From contig NZ_QEKM01000001.1 of assembly GCF_003096555.1 (NCBI RefSeq), forward strand, positions 1,364,001 through 1,428,000: a DNA stretch of 64,000 bases. Direction: 5' to 3'. Origin of the DNA: Simplicispira sp. 125. Its GTDB lineage: Bacteria; Pseudomonadota; Gammaproteobacteria; Burkholderiales; Burkholderiaceae_C. Position 1 is the first letter of the stretch. Every line of letters starts with the position of its first letter. Shown here one piece after another: positions 7,426-16,179 of the stretch. The notes beneath the pieces were generated by a model. That model was not told the DNA's origin. It did not search any database and was given only the letters and a program-made list of their open reading frames with translations. The position numbers and the translations under genes are program-made.

Positions 7426-8540
7426 TGGCTGCTGCGGTCGACGGTACCCCGCTGCCACACGGCGCACCCCGCACCGCCTTGTCCACCCCGCCTGCGCTCC
7501 TGCACACCGATGCCGTCGTCATAGGCGCGGGGCCGGTCGGCCTGTTCCAGGTCTTCCAGCTCGGCCTGCAGGGCCTGCGCGCCCACCTCATCGACGCACT
7601 GCCCCACCCCGGCGGCCAGTGCGCCGAGTTGTACGCAGACAAACCCATCTACGACATCCCCGGCATCCAGGTCTGCACCGGCCAGGAGCTGACCGAGCGT
7701 CTGCTGGGCCAGATCAGCCCCTTCGCACCCCACTGGCACCTGGGCCAGCAGGTCGATACCGTGCAAGCCCTGCCCACCGGCGGCTTGCGCGTTGGCACAG
7801 CACAGGGCACACAACTGCAGGCGCGTGCCGTGTTCATTGCCACCGGCGTGGGCGCCTTCGTGCCGCGCACCCTCAAACTGCCGGGGCTGGACGCTTACGA
7901 GGGCGGCCAACTGCTCTACCGCCTGGACGAAAGCACCCGCCTTGCCGGGCAGCGCGTGGTGGTGCACGGGGGCGACGAGCCCGCTGTGCAGCAAGCCATT
8001 GCCTGCGCCACCGCCCCCGAGGCGCAGCGCCCCGCCCACACCACGCTACAGCACCGCCGCGACGTTTTTGACGCCCCACCCGCCCTGCTGGAGCAACTGC
8101 AAGCCCTGCGCGCAGCGGGCCGCATTGAGGTCGCCATCGGCATGGCCAACAGCATCGTGGAAGAAGCCGGGCACCTCACTGCACTGGAGCTGGCCACCCC
8201 CGAGGGCACGCCGCTGCGCCTGCCGCTGGACCTGCTGCTCGTGCGCCTGGGCCTGGTACCCCGCCTGGGCCCTGTCGCCGAATGGGGCCTGGCACTGGAG
8301 CGCAAACAGCTCGTGGTGGACCCCGCCACCTTCGCCACCAACGTGCCCGGCATCTACGCCGTGGGCGACGCCATCACCTACCCCGGCAAGCGCAAGCTCA
8401 TCCTGAGCGGCTTCCACGAAGCCACCCTGGCCGCCTTCGGCGCGGCGGAATGGCTGGCGGGGCACAAGCTGCCGCTGGAGTACACGACCAGCAGCGCGAG
8501 GTTGCAGGGGTATTTGGGTGTGGATACCGCGAAGGGCTGA
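7425..8540 (+). CDS. Ferredoxin--NADP reductase, thioredoxin-reductase-like (type 2)
   Basis: A 371-residue two-dinucleotide-binding-domain flavoprotein of the YumC/type 2 FNR group that passes electrons between NADPH and ferredoxin. The FAD site GAGPVGLF is at about residues 30-37, GGQCAELYADKPIYDIPG follows, and the C-terminal IYAVGDAITYPGKRKLILSG block completes FAD binding. The CxxC redox pair of true thioredoxin reductase is absent. The start is taken at the ATG that overlaps the fdxA stop (TGATG), because the reading frame further upstream lies inside fdxA. The N-terminus is about 25 residues longer than in most relatives. Confidence 0.9.
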   Translation: MAAAVDGTPLPHGAPRTALSTPPALLHTDAVVIGAGPVGLFQVFQLGLQGLRAHLIDALPHPGGQCAELYADKPIYDIPGIQVCTGQELTERLLGQISPFAPHWHLGQQVDTVQALPTGGLRVGTAQGTQLQARAVFIATGVGAFVPRTLKLPGLDAYEGGQLLYRLDESTRLAGQRVVVHGGDEPAVQQAIACATAPEAQRPAHTTLQHRRDVFDAPPALLEQLQALRAAGRIEVAIGMANSIVEEAGHLTALELATPEGTPLRLPLDLLLVRLGLVPRLGPVAEWGLALERKQLVVDPATFATNVPGIYAVGDAITYPGKRKLILSGFHEATLAAFGAAEWLAGHKLPLEYTTSSARLQGYLGVDTAKG

Positions 8541-8764
8541 CAGCGGGTTAGCGCCCATGTCGAACTTGGCGGTTGGGTATAGCGAGCGACACGACTAGCG
8601 CTGTCGGCCTAAAGCGGGCTTTGACTTCGTTTGAGCAGGAGTCTGCCGAGACCGTGTCTCCACGGGGGGCGCCACAAACCCGCGTTGGTCGGTACACCAA
8701 ACGTCAGCACTCGGGCGCCGCCTTGTCCTCACGCCATTGGCCAGTTGCAATGGTTCCCTCTGGC
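8541..8764. other. Intergenic stretch without recognisable gene
   Basis: This gap lies between the convergent ends of the ferredoxin reductase gene and the MFS gene. I see no convincing coding frame, no strong terminator hairpin and no RNA gene. A short plus-strand frame (about 65 codons) lacks any recognisable protein signature. Confidence 0.5.
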
Positions 8765-9973
8765 TTATGAGAATGCCATTCCTCGCGCAGGTCGCTCTTC
8801 CTGAATTGGCAAGTTCACCAAAGCCGCCACAAGGGCCAGAGCAGCGTCAGTCCACCACATCCATTCATAGCTGCCCGTGTTCACCACGGTCACGCCGCCC
8901 AGCCAGGCGCCAAAAAACCCACCTATCTGGTGGCTCAGCAGGGTCAAGCCAAACAACGTAGCGAGGTAACGGGTGCCAAATAGTTTGGCGGTCAAACCGG
9001 CCGTGGGCGGTACCGTTGCGAGCCACGTTGCACCCAGCACGGCGGCAAAGATATAAAACGTCCAAGGCTCTTTCGGCGCGGCCATGTAGAGCAGGATGGC
9101 AACCACCCGCGAGGCGTACATCCAGAACAGGATCATCTTCATGCGCACCCGCGTGCCAAGCGCCCCCGCCACCAGACTTCCAGCCACATTGGCCAGACCG
9201 ATGATGGCCAGCGAGGTCGACGCCACATTCGCGCTCAGCCCACACAAATTCACCTCGCCGGGCATGTGGGTGACCAGGAATGCAATGTGAAACCCACAGG
9301 TGAAAAATCCGGCGTGCAGGCACCAGTAGCTTTTGTTGCGTGAGGCAATGCGCAGCTGCTCTCGCAAAGTCAGTCCGGTCTCGCCGCCCGCACTGGCAAA
9401 GGATTGTTTTGGCGAGCCGCGAAGCCACCAGGCCATGGGCGCCGTGGTGAGGGCCAAAATCGCCATCATCCACATCGCGTGCATCCATCCGAATGCCGAC
9501 ATCACCGCCTGGTTAAGCGGCGCAAAAACAAATTGCCCCATGCTGCCACCGGCGTTGATGACGCCACTGGCGAACGAGCGCTTTTCGGCGGGAATATGTT
9601 GCGCCGTCGCACCGATAAGGATTGAGAAACTGCCCGCGCCCGCACCTGCTGCGCTCAGAATACCCAAGGCAAAGATGAGGCCCCACTGGCTGGTGACCTG
9701 GGTGGTGATGGCCGAACCTGCAGCGAGCAGCACGGCGCCCAGCACAATTACCCGGCCCGGTCCCCAACGATCAGCCACCGCACCAAACACCGGCTGCACG
9801 GCGCCCCAGACCAGTTGCCCAATCGCCATGGCAAAGCTGATCTTCGCAACGCCCAGACCGGTTTGCGTGTTCAGCGGCGAGAGAAACAGGCCCAGCGACT
9901 GACGCGAACCCATGGTGATCATGAGAATCGCCGCCGCCACCGAGACGAAAAACCAGGAGCTGCGTTGATTCAT
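8765..9973 (-). CDS. MFS transporter
   Basis: A 402-residue major facilitator with about 12 hydrophobic helices. The start was placed at MNQRSSWFF because it directly precedes the first helix; the frame upstream has low-complexity, non-membrane content. The motif VADRWGPGRV (about residues 69-78) is the loop 2-3 signature of the superfamily. The overall pattern (MGSRQSLGLFLSPL early, GGFFGAWLGG late) resembles the oxalate/formate antiporter-like and YhjX-like groups. The substrate is unknown. It stands apart, 121 bases upstream of the quinone reductase gene and on the same strand, within an accessory-looking stretch. Confidence 0.85.
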   Translation of the reverse strand: MNQRSSWFFVSVAAAILMITMGSRQSLGLFLSPLNTQTGLGVAKISFAMAIGQLVWGAVQPVFGAVADRWGPGRVIVLGAVLLAAGSAITTQVTSQWGLIFALGILSAAGAGAGSFSILIGATAQHIPAEKRSFASGVINAGGSMGQFVFAPLNQAVMSAFGWMHAMWMMAILALTTAPMAWWLRGSPKQSFASAGGETGLTLREQLRIASRNKSYWCLHAGFFTCGFHIAFLVTHMPGEVNLCGLSANVASTSLAIIGLANVAGSLVAGALGTRVRMKMILFWMYASRVVAILLYMAAPKEPWTFYIFAAVLGATWLATVPPTAGLTAKLFGTRYLATLFGLTLLSHQIGGFFGAWLGGVTVVNTGSYEWMWWTDAALALVAALVNLPIQEERPARGMAFS

Positions 9974-10094
9974 ATCAGGTGCCTTAAGAGAATGTGTGGT
10001 GTTACAAGGGCGTAAAAGGAGGCACCGGAAAGGGGCACCAACGCGTGACCGGTCTTCATGAACACTTCCACAATTTGGATGCTGGGAAACAGGC

Positions 10095-11096
10095 CTACCG
10101 AACCTGAATGACCACTTTGCCCTTGGCACGCCCTGAGTCCACATGGACCAGTGCCTCGTTGGTGGACTCAAAGGGGAATACCTTGTCGATCACGGGTCGG
10201 ATCACGCCCGTCTCGATGAGACGGGTGATCTCGCGCAACTGACTTCCACTGGGTTGCATGAACAGGAATGAGTAGCCAACCCCTCGGCCTCTGGCGCGGC
10301 GCCGAGTGCCTGCGCTGAGCAAATGAGCGGCCAGTTTCACAAGCGCCGACGCGCCAATGGCTTGGGCGAATGCGGGGTCTGGCGGGCCCGAAATCGAAAC
10401 CAGTTGCCCACCACTTTTGAGCAGACGCAGGGATTTCTCCAGCGTCTTGCCGTCCTGGCTGTGCAACACCACGTCCACATTGCTCAGCACGTCTTCGAAG
10501 TCTTGGGTTTTGTAATCGATGATCACATCGGCGCACAAGCCTTTGACGAGTGCCGCGTTGCCCGCACTTGCCGTGGTGGCCACGGTGGCGCCCAGGTGCT
10601 TGGCCAGTTGGATCGCGAAAGTTCCAACACCGCCAGAGCCTGCCTGAATGAACACTTGCTGCCCTGGCCGAAGCTTCGCCTTCTCGACCAATGCCTGCCA
10701 CGCAGTCAGACCCACCAATGGAATGGATGCCGCCTCTGTCATCGTGAGATTGTTGGGTTTGGGCGCCAGCGATGTCTCTTTGACAGGCACATATTCTGCA
10801 AAGCTGCCGATCCGAAAATCGTCCAACCTCGCGTACACCTCATCACCTATCTTGAACTGCTCCACACGTGGCCCGACCTTCACCACCACGCCCGCCACGT
10901 CGTGCCCCAGAACGAGGGGTAACCGATAAGGAAGGATCAGTTTGAACTCACCGTCTCGGATTTTGCAATCCAGTTGGTTCACGCCAGCGGCGTGCACCTG
11001 AACCAACACCTCGTCGTCATGCAAAGCCGGTTCCGGCATGTTGGTGGATTGCAGCGGGCGCTGCTTGCCGTAGCGTTCAAGCTGAAATGCTTTCAT
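10095..11096 (-). CDS. Zinc-independent quinone oxidoreductase-like MDR protein
   Basis: A 333-residue medium-chain dehydrogenase/reductase of the NADPH:quinone reductase branch. The N-terminal GroES-like domain includes LGHDVAGVVVKVG (about 62-74); the nucleotide-binding loop is AGSGGVGTFAIQLAKHLGA (about 152-170). No structural zinc cysteine cluster is seen. The protein ends in GKVVIQVR, typical of the family. Reaction is probably NADPH-dependent reduction of a quinone or an enone. It lies 64 bases downstream of the MATE gene on the same strand and may be co-transcribed with it. Confidence 0.88.
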   Translation of the reverse strand: MKAFQLERYGKQRPLQSTNMPEPALHDDEVLVQVHAAGVNQLDCKIRDGEFKLILPYRLPLVLGHDVAGVVVKVGPRVEQFKIGDEVYARLDDFRIGSFAEYVPVKETSLAPKPNNLTMTEAASIPLVGLTAWQALVEKAKLRPGQQVFIQAGSGGVGTFAIQLAKHLGATVATTASAGNAALVKGLCADVIIDYKTQDFEDVLSNVDVVLHSQDGKTLEKSLRLLKSGGQLVSISGPPDPAFAQAIGASALVKLAAHLLSAGTRRRARGRGVGYSFLFMQPSGSQLREITRLIETGVIRPVIDKVFPFESTNEALVHVDSGRAKGKVVIQVR

Positions 11097-11160
11097 GGGT
11101 TCTCCTTGTTGCTGTCATGTTTTGGCTCGGCCGAGGCCTTGCGATGTAGCGACTTTTTCG

Positions 11161-12528
11161 TCACCGTTCGTTTCCCCATGGCGTGAACCGCACTGCGGCC
11201 CAAGAGGCCACGCCATACGCGGCCATGCCCACCGCCACCAGCGCGAAGATGCTCCAAGGCGGCGTCTGGGCCCAGGCCAACACCGCACCGCCAGCGGCCA
11301 CGAGCACCATGCGCAGCGTGCCCGCCAACACCGGGCCTGCGGCTTTGCCCGCGCCCAAGGAAGAAAAGTACAGACTCAGCCCCAACCCAAACAAGGCGTA
11401 GGCGGGACCCGCCCAACGGAAGTACAGCGCGGCCGCAGCCACCACAGCCGGGTCCTGCGTGAATCGGAGCGTCCAGACATCGGGCGCGAATGTGACAATC
11501 AGGCCCAGCGCGCCGAGCAATCCAGCAGCCAAGGCGGCGGCGATCCAAGTGGACTGACGGGCGCGCGCCACGTTGCCCGCGCCAATGGCCATGCCCACCA
11601 GCGGTACCGATGCCACGCCCACCGCAAACGCCATGGGCACTAGCAGGAACTCCAGTCGCGTACCGATGCCATAACCTGCCAGTGCGTCGGTGCCAAATTG
11701 CGAGACCAGCCGCGTAAGAATGAGGATGGTGACAACGGTCTGGAACGGGGAGATGCAGGCCACCGCGCCGACACGCAAAATGTCGCATGCCAACGGCCAT
11801 TGCATCGGCGTGTTTCTCCATTGCAATTGCACACGCGACCGGCCCGACTGCAGGTAATACAACAGATAAGCGGCCCCCAGCCCATTGGCCACCACCTGGC
11901 CTGCGGCCACACCGGCCATGCCCCAGCGCGGAAAAGGCCCCCAACCCAGCCCCAGTGCACCGCCCACCACCACCTGCGCCACCGCCACCAGCAGCAATGT
12001 GGCCGAGGGCGCGCGCATGTTGCCCGCGCCACGGATGACGGAAGCAAAGGTGTTGACCAACCAGATGAAAACCGACCCCAGGAAGGCCACATTCGCATAG
12101 GCCACGGCCTGATGCAAAGCCTCGCCTTGGCCACCGAGTGCGGCAAACAGCGTTGGCGCAAACCCGAGCATCAGCACCATGTAGACCATTCCGATTCCAA
12201 CGCCGATCCACATGGCGTGCACAGCCAGCGCATTGGCACGCTCTGGCTGGCCTGCGCCGAAGGCCCGGCTCACGGCGGAGGACACGCCACCGCCCATCGC
12301 GCCGGCCGAGAGCATGGCCTGCAACATGACCATGGGAAATACCAGCGCCATCGCGGCGAGTGAGGCGGTGCCGAAGCTGCCCACATAAGCCGTCTCGGCG
12401 ATCGCGGCCAGCGCAGTGGCGAGCATCGCCAGCATGTTGGGCCAGGCAAAGCGCAGCAGCGTTGGCAGGATGGGTCGCGTCAGCAAAGGATCAGGCGCCG
12501 CCGCAACGGTCAGCGAAGCTGCGCTCAT
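11161..12528 (-). CDS. MATE family efflux transporter
   Basis: A 455-residue multidrug and toxic compound extrusion protein with about 12 membrane helices in two similar halves. Typical segments are RFAWPNMLAMLATALAAIAE near residue 28, where the first helix begins, and the repeated GAGQPERA/GAGNVARA loops (about 91 and 317) at equivalent places in each half. It exports cationic compounds using a sodium or proton gradient. Its start codon overlaps the stop of the MarR regulator gene (ATGA), so the two are co-translated, and the regulator probably controls the pump. Confidence 0.9.
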   Translation of the reverse strand: MSAASLTVAAAPDPLLTRPILPTLLRFAWPNMLAMLATALAAIAETAYVGSFGTASLAAMALVFPMVMLQAMLSAGAMGGGVSSAVSRAFGAGQPERANALAVHAMWIGVGIGMVYMVLMLGFAPTLFAALGGQGEALHQAVAYANVAFLGSVFIWLVNTFASVIRGAGNMRAPSATLLLVAVAQVVVGGALGLGWGPFPRWGMAGVAAGQVVANGLGAAYLLYYLQSGRSRVQLQWRNTPMQWPLACDILRVGAVACISPFQTVVTILILTRLVSQFGTDALAGYGIGTRLEFLLVPMAFAVGVASVPLVGMAIGAGNVARARQSTWIAAALAAGLLGALGLIVTFAPDVWTLRFTQDPAVVAAAALYFRWAGPAYALFGLGLSLYFSSLGAGKAAGPVLAGTLRMVLVAAGGAVLAWAQTPPWSIFALVAVGMAAYGVASWAAVRFTPWGNER

Positions 12529-13004
12529 GCGCTGCGAACCTCGTCAGTTTCCTCATCTGCGTCGGATGAGAGCTTGTGCATCGCGTCATCGATCAACGCG
12601 TGCAACGCAGCGACCTGTTCCAGGCCGAGCTGCCGATTGAGTTCGTCTTGCGCTTTGCGCCAGTAGCGCTTGGCCTCGGCGCGTTTAACACGCCCATCGT
12701 CGGTGATAGCCACCAATCGGCTGCGCGCATCGGCCCCGGTCTCTACCCTGACCCACCCTGCATTCACCAGCGGTTTGAGGTTACGCGTCAACGTGGAAGC
12801 GTCCATTTTGAGCTGCGCTGCCAACTCGCCAGGGCGCAAGGGCCCGAGCTTATCGACACAGGCGAGCAGCGAGTACTGCGTGGTTTTAAGGCCCACCAAG
12901 GCCATCTGCGCGTCGTAGCGCTGACCCATGCGGCGCATGAGTTGGCGCAGCTTGAGGTTGGTGCAGCCCTGTGGCTTTGTGATCGCAGGAAGTTCGGTTT
13001 TCAT
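12525..13004 (-). CDS. MarR family transcriptional regulator
   Basis: A 159-residue winged-helix repressor. The recognition region LRPGELAAQLKMDASTLTRNL (about residues 55-75) and the wing with GADARSRLVAITDDGR (about 89-104) are MarR hallmarks. It heads a minus-strand unit with the MATE pump and probably the MDR enzyme, and is divergent from the thioesterase gene. Two TTG-N6-CAA half-palindromes in the 48-base gap are likely operators, so autoregulation and control of both directions are expected. Confidence 0.92.
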   Translation of the reverse strand: MKTELPAITKPQGCTNLKLRQLMRRMGQRYDAQMALVGLKTTQYSLLACVDKLGPLRPGELAAQLKMDASTLTRNLKPLVNAGWVRVETGADARSRLVAITDDGRVKRAEAKRYWRKAQDELNRQLGLEQVAALHALIDDAMHKLSSDADEETDEVRSA

Positions 13005-13011
13005 GATCTAA

Positions 13012-13038
13012 TTGTATCTACAACCATTGCATATACAA
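13012..13038. promoter_or_regulatory. Candidate MarR operators between divergent genes
   Basis: Two similar 12-base palindromes, TTGTATCTACAA (13012-13023) and TTGCATATACAA (13027-13038), stand 15 bases apart in the gap between the MarR and thioesterase genes. Their arrangement, close to both start codons, is what one expects for a MarR repressor that controls both transcripts. Confidence 0.6.
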
Positions 13039-13052
13039 GTAAATAGAGAAAA

Positions 13053-13595
13053 ATGATGAAACCCATCACCAACTGGACAAACCAAGCCGAAGCTGCCGTT
13101 CAACGCATGACAGCCGGTGGCGGCGTCGCCGGGCTAGCCAAACGGGAGCAGCTCGCGGGCAAAAGTGGGCGTGAGATTCTCGAAGCAATGATGTCGGGCG
13201 AGCTGCCATACCCGCCCATCAGCGACACCATGAACATGGCGCTGATCGAGGTCGGACAGGGCCGGGTAGTGTTTCAAGGGACCCCAGAGTTCCGCCACTA
13301 CAACCCCTTGGGAACGGTGCACGGCGGATGGTTTGCGACGCTGCTGGATTCGGCGCTGGGCTGCGCGGTGCAGACCATCCTGCCCGCCGGGCGCTCATAC
13401 ACCACGGCAGAGCTCAGCGTGAATATAGTGCGCTCCGCTTCACACAAAACGGGCCCACTGCGCGCGGTGGGCACCGTGATCCACGGAGGTCGGCAGATGG
13501 CCACAGCCGAAGCTCGCATTGAAGATGAAGGTGGCAAGCTTTACGCGCATGCCACCACCACCTGCTTTGTGTTCGACCTGCCTGCCGAGGGCTGA
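13053..13595 (+). CDS. PaaI family hot-dog thioesterase
   Basis: A 180-residue single hot-dog-fold acyl-CoA thioesterase. The signature HGGWFATLLDSALGCAV (about residues 90-106) contains the catalytic-region HGG and the Asp of the long helix. TAELSVNIVRSA and the closing HATTTCFVFDLP strand complete the PaaI/YbgC-like pattern. The N-terminal 50 residues are an extension. It is divergent from the MarR gene and probably under the same operators. Substrate is unknown; detoxification of an aromatic or fatty acyl-CoA is a guess from context. Confidence 0.87.
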   Translation: MMKPITNWTNQAEAAVQRMTAGGGVAGLAKREQLAGKSGREILEAMMSGELPYPPISDTMNMALIEVGQGRVVFQGTPEFRHYNPLGTVHGGWFATLLDSALGCAVQTILPAGRSYTTAELSVNIVRSASHKTGPLRAVGTVIHGGRQMATAEARIEDEGGKLYAHATTTCFVFDLPAEG

Positions 13596-13790
13596 GCTCG
13601 ACCTCTTTGAGTTGCGAACATTGGGCTCCCTCGAGAGCCAATTGAAATGCTCCTCCCTGCAGAAGCTGCACACGCCCCCATGCGCGTCGATAGTTGCAAT
13701 GTAGATTGCGCAGTTGCATACGTTTGCAATGGGTCGGCAGCACCAAGTCGTCTTCAGCCCACTTGATTTTCCGCTGCGAACCCGAGGTCA

Positions 13791-14075
13791 ATGATGGCCG
13801 AGTACGCCAGGCTCACCGAGAACACGGGCATGAAAGTGTACTTCTGCGATCTCTACAACCCGTGGCAGCACGGCAGTAACGAGAACACCAATGGGCTGCT
13901 GCGCCAGTACTTCCCCAAGGGCACCGATCGGAACAGCTACACCCAGGAGCAGTTCGATGCCGTGGCCGATGAGCTCAATGGGCGTCCCAGGATGACCCTG
14001 GGCTACCGCACTCCCCTGGAGGTCTATGCGCAGCACTTGCAGCGGCTGAACCTCCAGGCTGATTCAGTGCATTGA
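13791..14075 (+). pseudogene. IS30 family transposase, C-terminal remnant
   Basis: A frame of 94 codons reading KVYFCDLYNPWQHGSNENTN (about residues 14-33), then GLLRQYFPKGTD and LNGRPRMTLGYRTPLEVY. This is the C-terminal third of an IS30 DDE transposase, with the catalytic Glu in the GSNENTNG motif. The N-terminal DNA-binding part and the first two catalytic Asp residues are missing, and the same frame meets a stop at about 13764, so the gene is dead. The 195 bases before it show no further transposase similarity. Confidence 0.88.
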
Positions 14076-14077
14076 AC

Positions 14078-14100
14078 AAATGTTGCACTTGGACTTGAAT
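14078..14100. mobile_element. Probable right end of the IS30 element
   Basis: The sequence AATGTTGCACTTGGACTTGA directly after the transposase remnant resembles the terminal inverted repeat of IS30-group elements from related bacteria, as I remember them. No matching left end was found, consistent with a deletion that removed most of the element. Confidence 0.4.
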
Positions 14101-14149
14101 CCACCCTTGCTGGATAATTGCGAACAGCTATCAATAAATGAGCATTAGC

Positions 14150-15421
14150 TTATTCGCTGACATGGCACTCGCGCCGCAGCAGCGACAGCGCGTCGCCCAA
14201 ACCGTAGTCGTGGTCGTCTTGCAGCGTGGCACGGGCTTCAGAAACAAAGCCTTGCCACAGCGCCAGGTAGTCGGCGCGGTGCACTTCGGGGGCGTGTGCA
14301 CGGATGAAGGCGTCGGCCAGTTCTGGCTGCCAGCCTTTGCTGCGCAGCTTGCGCACCAGGGTTTTGGCGGCTTTTTCGGGCAGCAGTGTTTTCTTGGGCA
14401 CGCCGGTGGCCAGGCACAGGAACAGGGTGAGCAACGCGGCTTCGTCTTGCTCGCCCAGTGTCGCGCGTTGCCAGGTTTTGCTGGCGGCGGCGGGGGGCGC
14501 CTCATCGCCCGGCTGCGATGCGGCCGCGCGCAGGTATTCGTCCACCTCGCCCAACGGATCTTCGAGCAAAAAGTAGCGGTGGCGCAGCGCAGTCATGGGG
14601 CGCAGTTGCTGTGCAAGCGGGCGAGCGGGGTCGAGAAGCTTCTGCAAATCGGCCAGCACGACCGGCTTTTGCGCATCTACCACGGCGTGCAACGCGGGCG
14701 GCAGCCCTTTGGGCACCGCGAGCGCGTCAGCACCCACAACGGCTTTGCCTGCCTTGCGGCGGGCAGCAAGCAATTTCTGAAACGTCGCCGCGCTTGGCCA
14801 CTCGGTGCTGCGCGGGGCCAGGGCGTGCAGGGCCAGGGCGGTGCGCAGCACGCCTTCGGCGTCGGCGCCGCCCTCTTCCAGCGCTTCGTCGTCCAGCTGG
14901 TAGTGGCTGGCAATCCACAGCGCTGCCTGCACCACCTCGCCAATGCGGCTGCGCCGCGCCAGTTCTTCACGGTACTGGGCATAGCTGCGCAGCGACCACA
15001 GCGCCAGCAACGAGACCTGGGCCTCGTCCTGGCCCTGCATGCCAAAGTGGGTGCTCTCGGGCAGGGCAATCAGGGCGCGCAGCATGTCGGTGCCGGCTTT
15101 GGAGCGCGACAGCAGCGAATGCGTGGCGAGCAGTTGCGCTGCCTGTGCGAGGTCACCGCCCGACGCATCCTGCAAATGCAGACTGACGAAGTTGACGATG
15201 CGCTCGCGCGCACGTTCCAGTTCGGGCCGCAAAAACTCGCTGCCAAAGTAGCGCGCTATCTGCACCATGCCCTTGGGAGCCTCCGCATGCAGGGCGGCGA
15301 GCTTTTCGGCCCCCAGAATGCCGTGGTTAACGCCGTGCGCCAGCGCGCGCTCGAAAAACGAGCGTGCGTCGTGCAGGGCCAGCGCCTGCGGCGGTGCTTC
15401 GTGCGAACGGCTGCCAGGCAT
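14150..15421 (-). CDS. Conserved protein of unknown function (423 aa), J-domain cluster
   Basis: I do not recognise this protein. It is 423 residues, soluble, without signal peptide or membrane segment, rich in Ala and Leu and probably all helical, as in helical-repeat scaffolds (for example FFERALAHGVNHGILGAEKL near the start). An Ala/Pro-rich linker at about residues 313-322 (GDEAPPAAAS) separates a long N-terminal region from a C-terminal helical region. It is the last gene of a four-gene series behind yebC; its start overlaps the stop of the 248-residue gene (TGATG). The role is presumably shared with the J-domain protein of the cluster. Confidence 0.75.
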   Translation of the reverse strand: MPGSRSHEAPPQALALHDARSFFERALAHGVNHGILGAEKLAALHAEAPKGMVQIARYFGSEFLRPELERARERIVNFVSLHLQDASGGDLAQAAQLLATHSLLSRSKAGTDMLRALIALPESTHFGMQGQDEAQVSLLALWSLRSYAQYREELARRSRIGEVVQAALWIASHYQLDDEALEEGGADAEGVLRTALALHALAPRSTEWPSAATFQKLLAARRKAGKAVVGADALAVPKGLPPALHAVVDAQKPVVLADLQKLLDPARPLAQQLRPMTALRHRYFLLEDPLGEVDEYLRAAASQPGDEAPPAAASKTWQRATLGEQDEAALLTLFLCLATGVPKKTLLPEKAAKTLVRKLRSKGWQPELADAFIRAHAPEVHRADYLALWQGFVSEARATLQDDHDYGLGDALSLLRRECHVSE

Positions 15422-16167
15422 CAGATGGCCGATTCTTCGTCAGAGGTGCGCGCTGCCGGTGTGACGTTGCCGCGGTCGGTCTCGCTGGTCTCGAACTTGC
15501 CGTCGTCCTCTTCCTCGGGCTGCTCGTCACCTTCGCCCAGGTCGTGTGCGCGGGCTTTGGCGCGCAGCACCAAGAGCATTTCAATAAACAGGTCGCGGCA
15601 CTCGTAGCGCAGCAGCCAGGCCATCTGCATCCAGTCCTGGTCGGCCACTTCGTCCAGCTCGACGCGCGGGCGCACGTAGCCCGACGCGAGCAGCTCATCG
15701 TCACTCAGCATCAGGCCGTAGTCTTCGGTAGCTTCAAAAACACCGGTACGGGCAAAAGCCTCAATGCGGCTCCATTTTTCGGTGAAGTAGTTGGCCAGGG
15801 CTTCGGCGCCGCCGTCCAGGTCGCCGATGGCGTTCAAAAATTCCAACGGGTCGGCGTCTTCACGAAAGACGACGGCGTTAACCATGCTGCGCAAGTGCTG
15901 GTGCGTGAGGTCTTTGTACTGTTTCTCCAGCACCATGGCGCGGGCGAACTGCTCGGGTGTGACCAACATGTTCACGACGGACGCCTTGGAGCTGTCGTAC
16001 TCCCGCATGACGGCCAGCACATCTTTGGGCGCGAGCTGGTCGAGCACAACCATCAGCGCACGGTCGCCCTCCTCATCGGCCAGGTCGGCCAGCGCGCTCT
16101 CGGCGCCCACGATGTCGCCAGCCGCGATCAGGCTGGTGGTTTTTTCAATCAATGCCAGGTGGTTCAT
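15421..16167 (-). CDS. Conserved protein of unknown function (248 aa), acidic C-terminus
   Basis: Not recognised. The 248-residue protein begins MNHLALIEKTTSLIAAGDIV and looks helical for its first 200 residues, with ALADLADEEGDRALMVVLDQ around residues 25-44. The last 40 residues are strongly acidic and probably disordered (EGDEQPEEEDDGKFETSETD), a feature shared with the next gene upstream. It starts 12 bases after the 188-residue gene and is coupled to the 423-residue gene. No enzyme motif, metal site or membrane helix is visible. Confidence 0.75.
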   Translation of the reverse strand: MNHLALIEKTTSLIAAGDIVGAESALADLADEEGDRALMVVLDQLAPKDVLAVMREYDSSKASVVNMLVTPEQFARAMVLEKQYKDLTHQHLRSMVNAVVFREDADPLEFLNAIGDLDGGAEALANYFTEKWSRIEAFARTGVFEATEDYGLMLSDDELLASGYVRPRVELDEVADQDWMQMAWLLRYECRDLFIEMLLVLRAKARAHDLGEGDEQPEEEDDGKFETSETDRGNVTPAARTSDEESAI

Positions 16168-16179
16168 ACGTTCTCAGTG

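Noticed and set aside
8573..8770. A 65-codon gene in the gap after the ferredoxin reductase
   Set aside because: No ribosome binding site, no recognisable segment, and composition differs from neighbouring genes; more likely chance.
14118..14145. An eighth copy of the dispersed repeat
   Set aside because: Only AGCTATCAATAAA and a distant TTAGC are shared; both arms and the AGCGC core are not present, so it was not counted.
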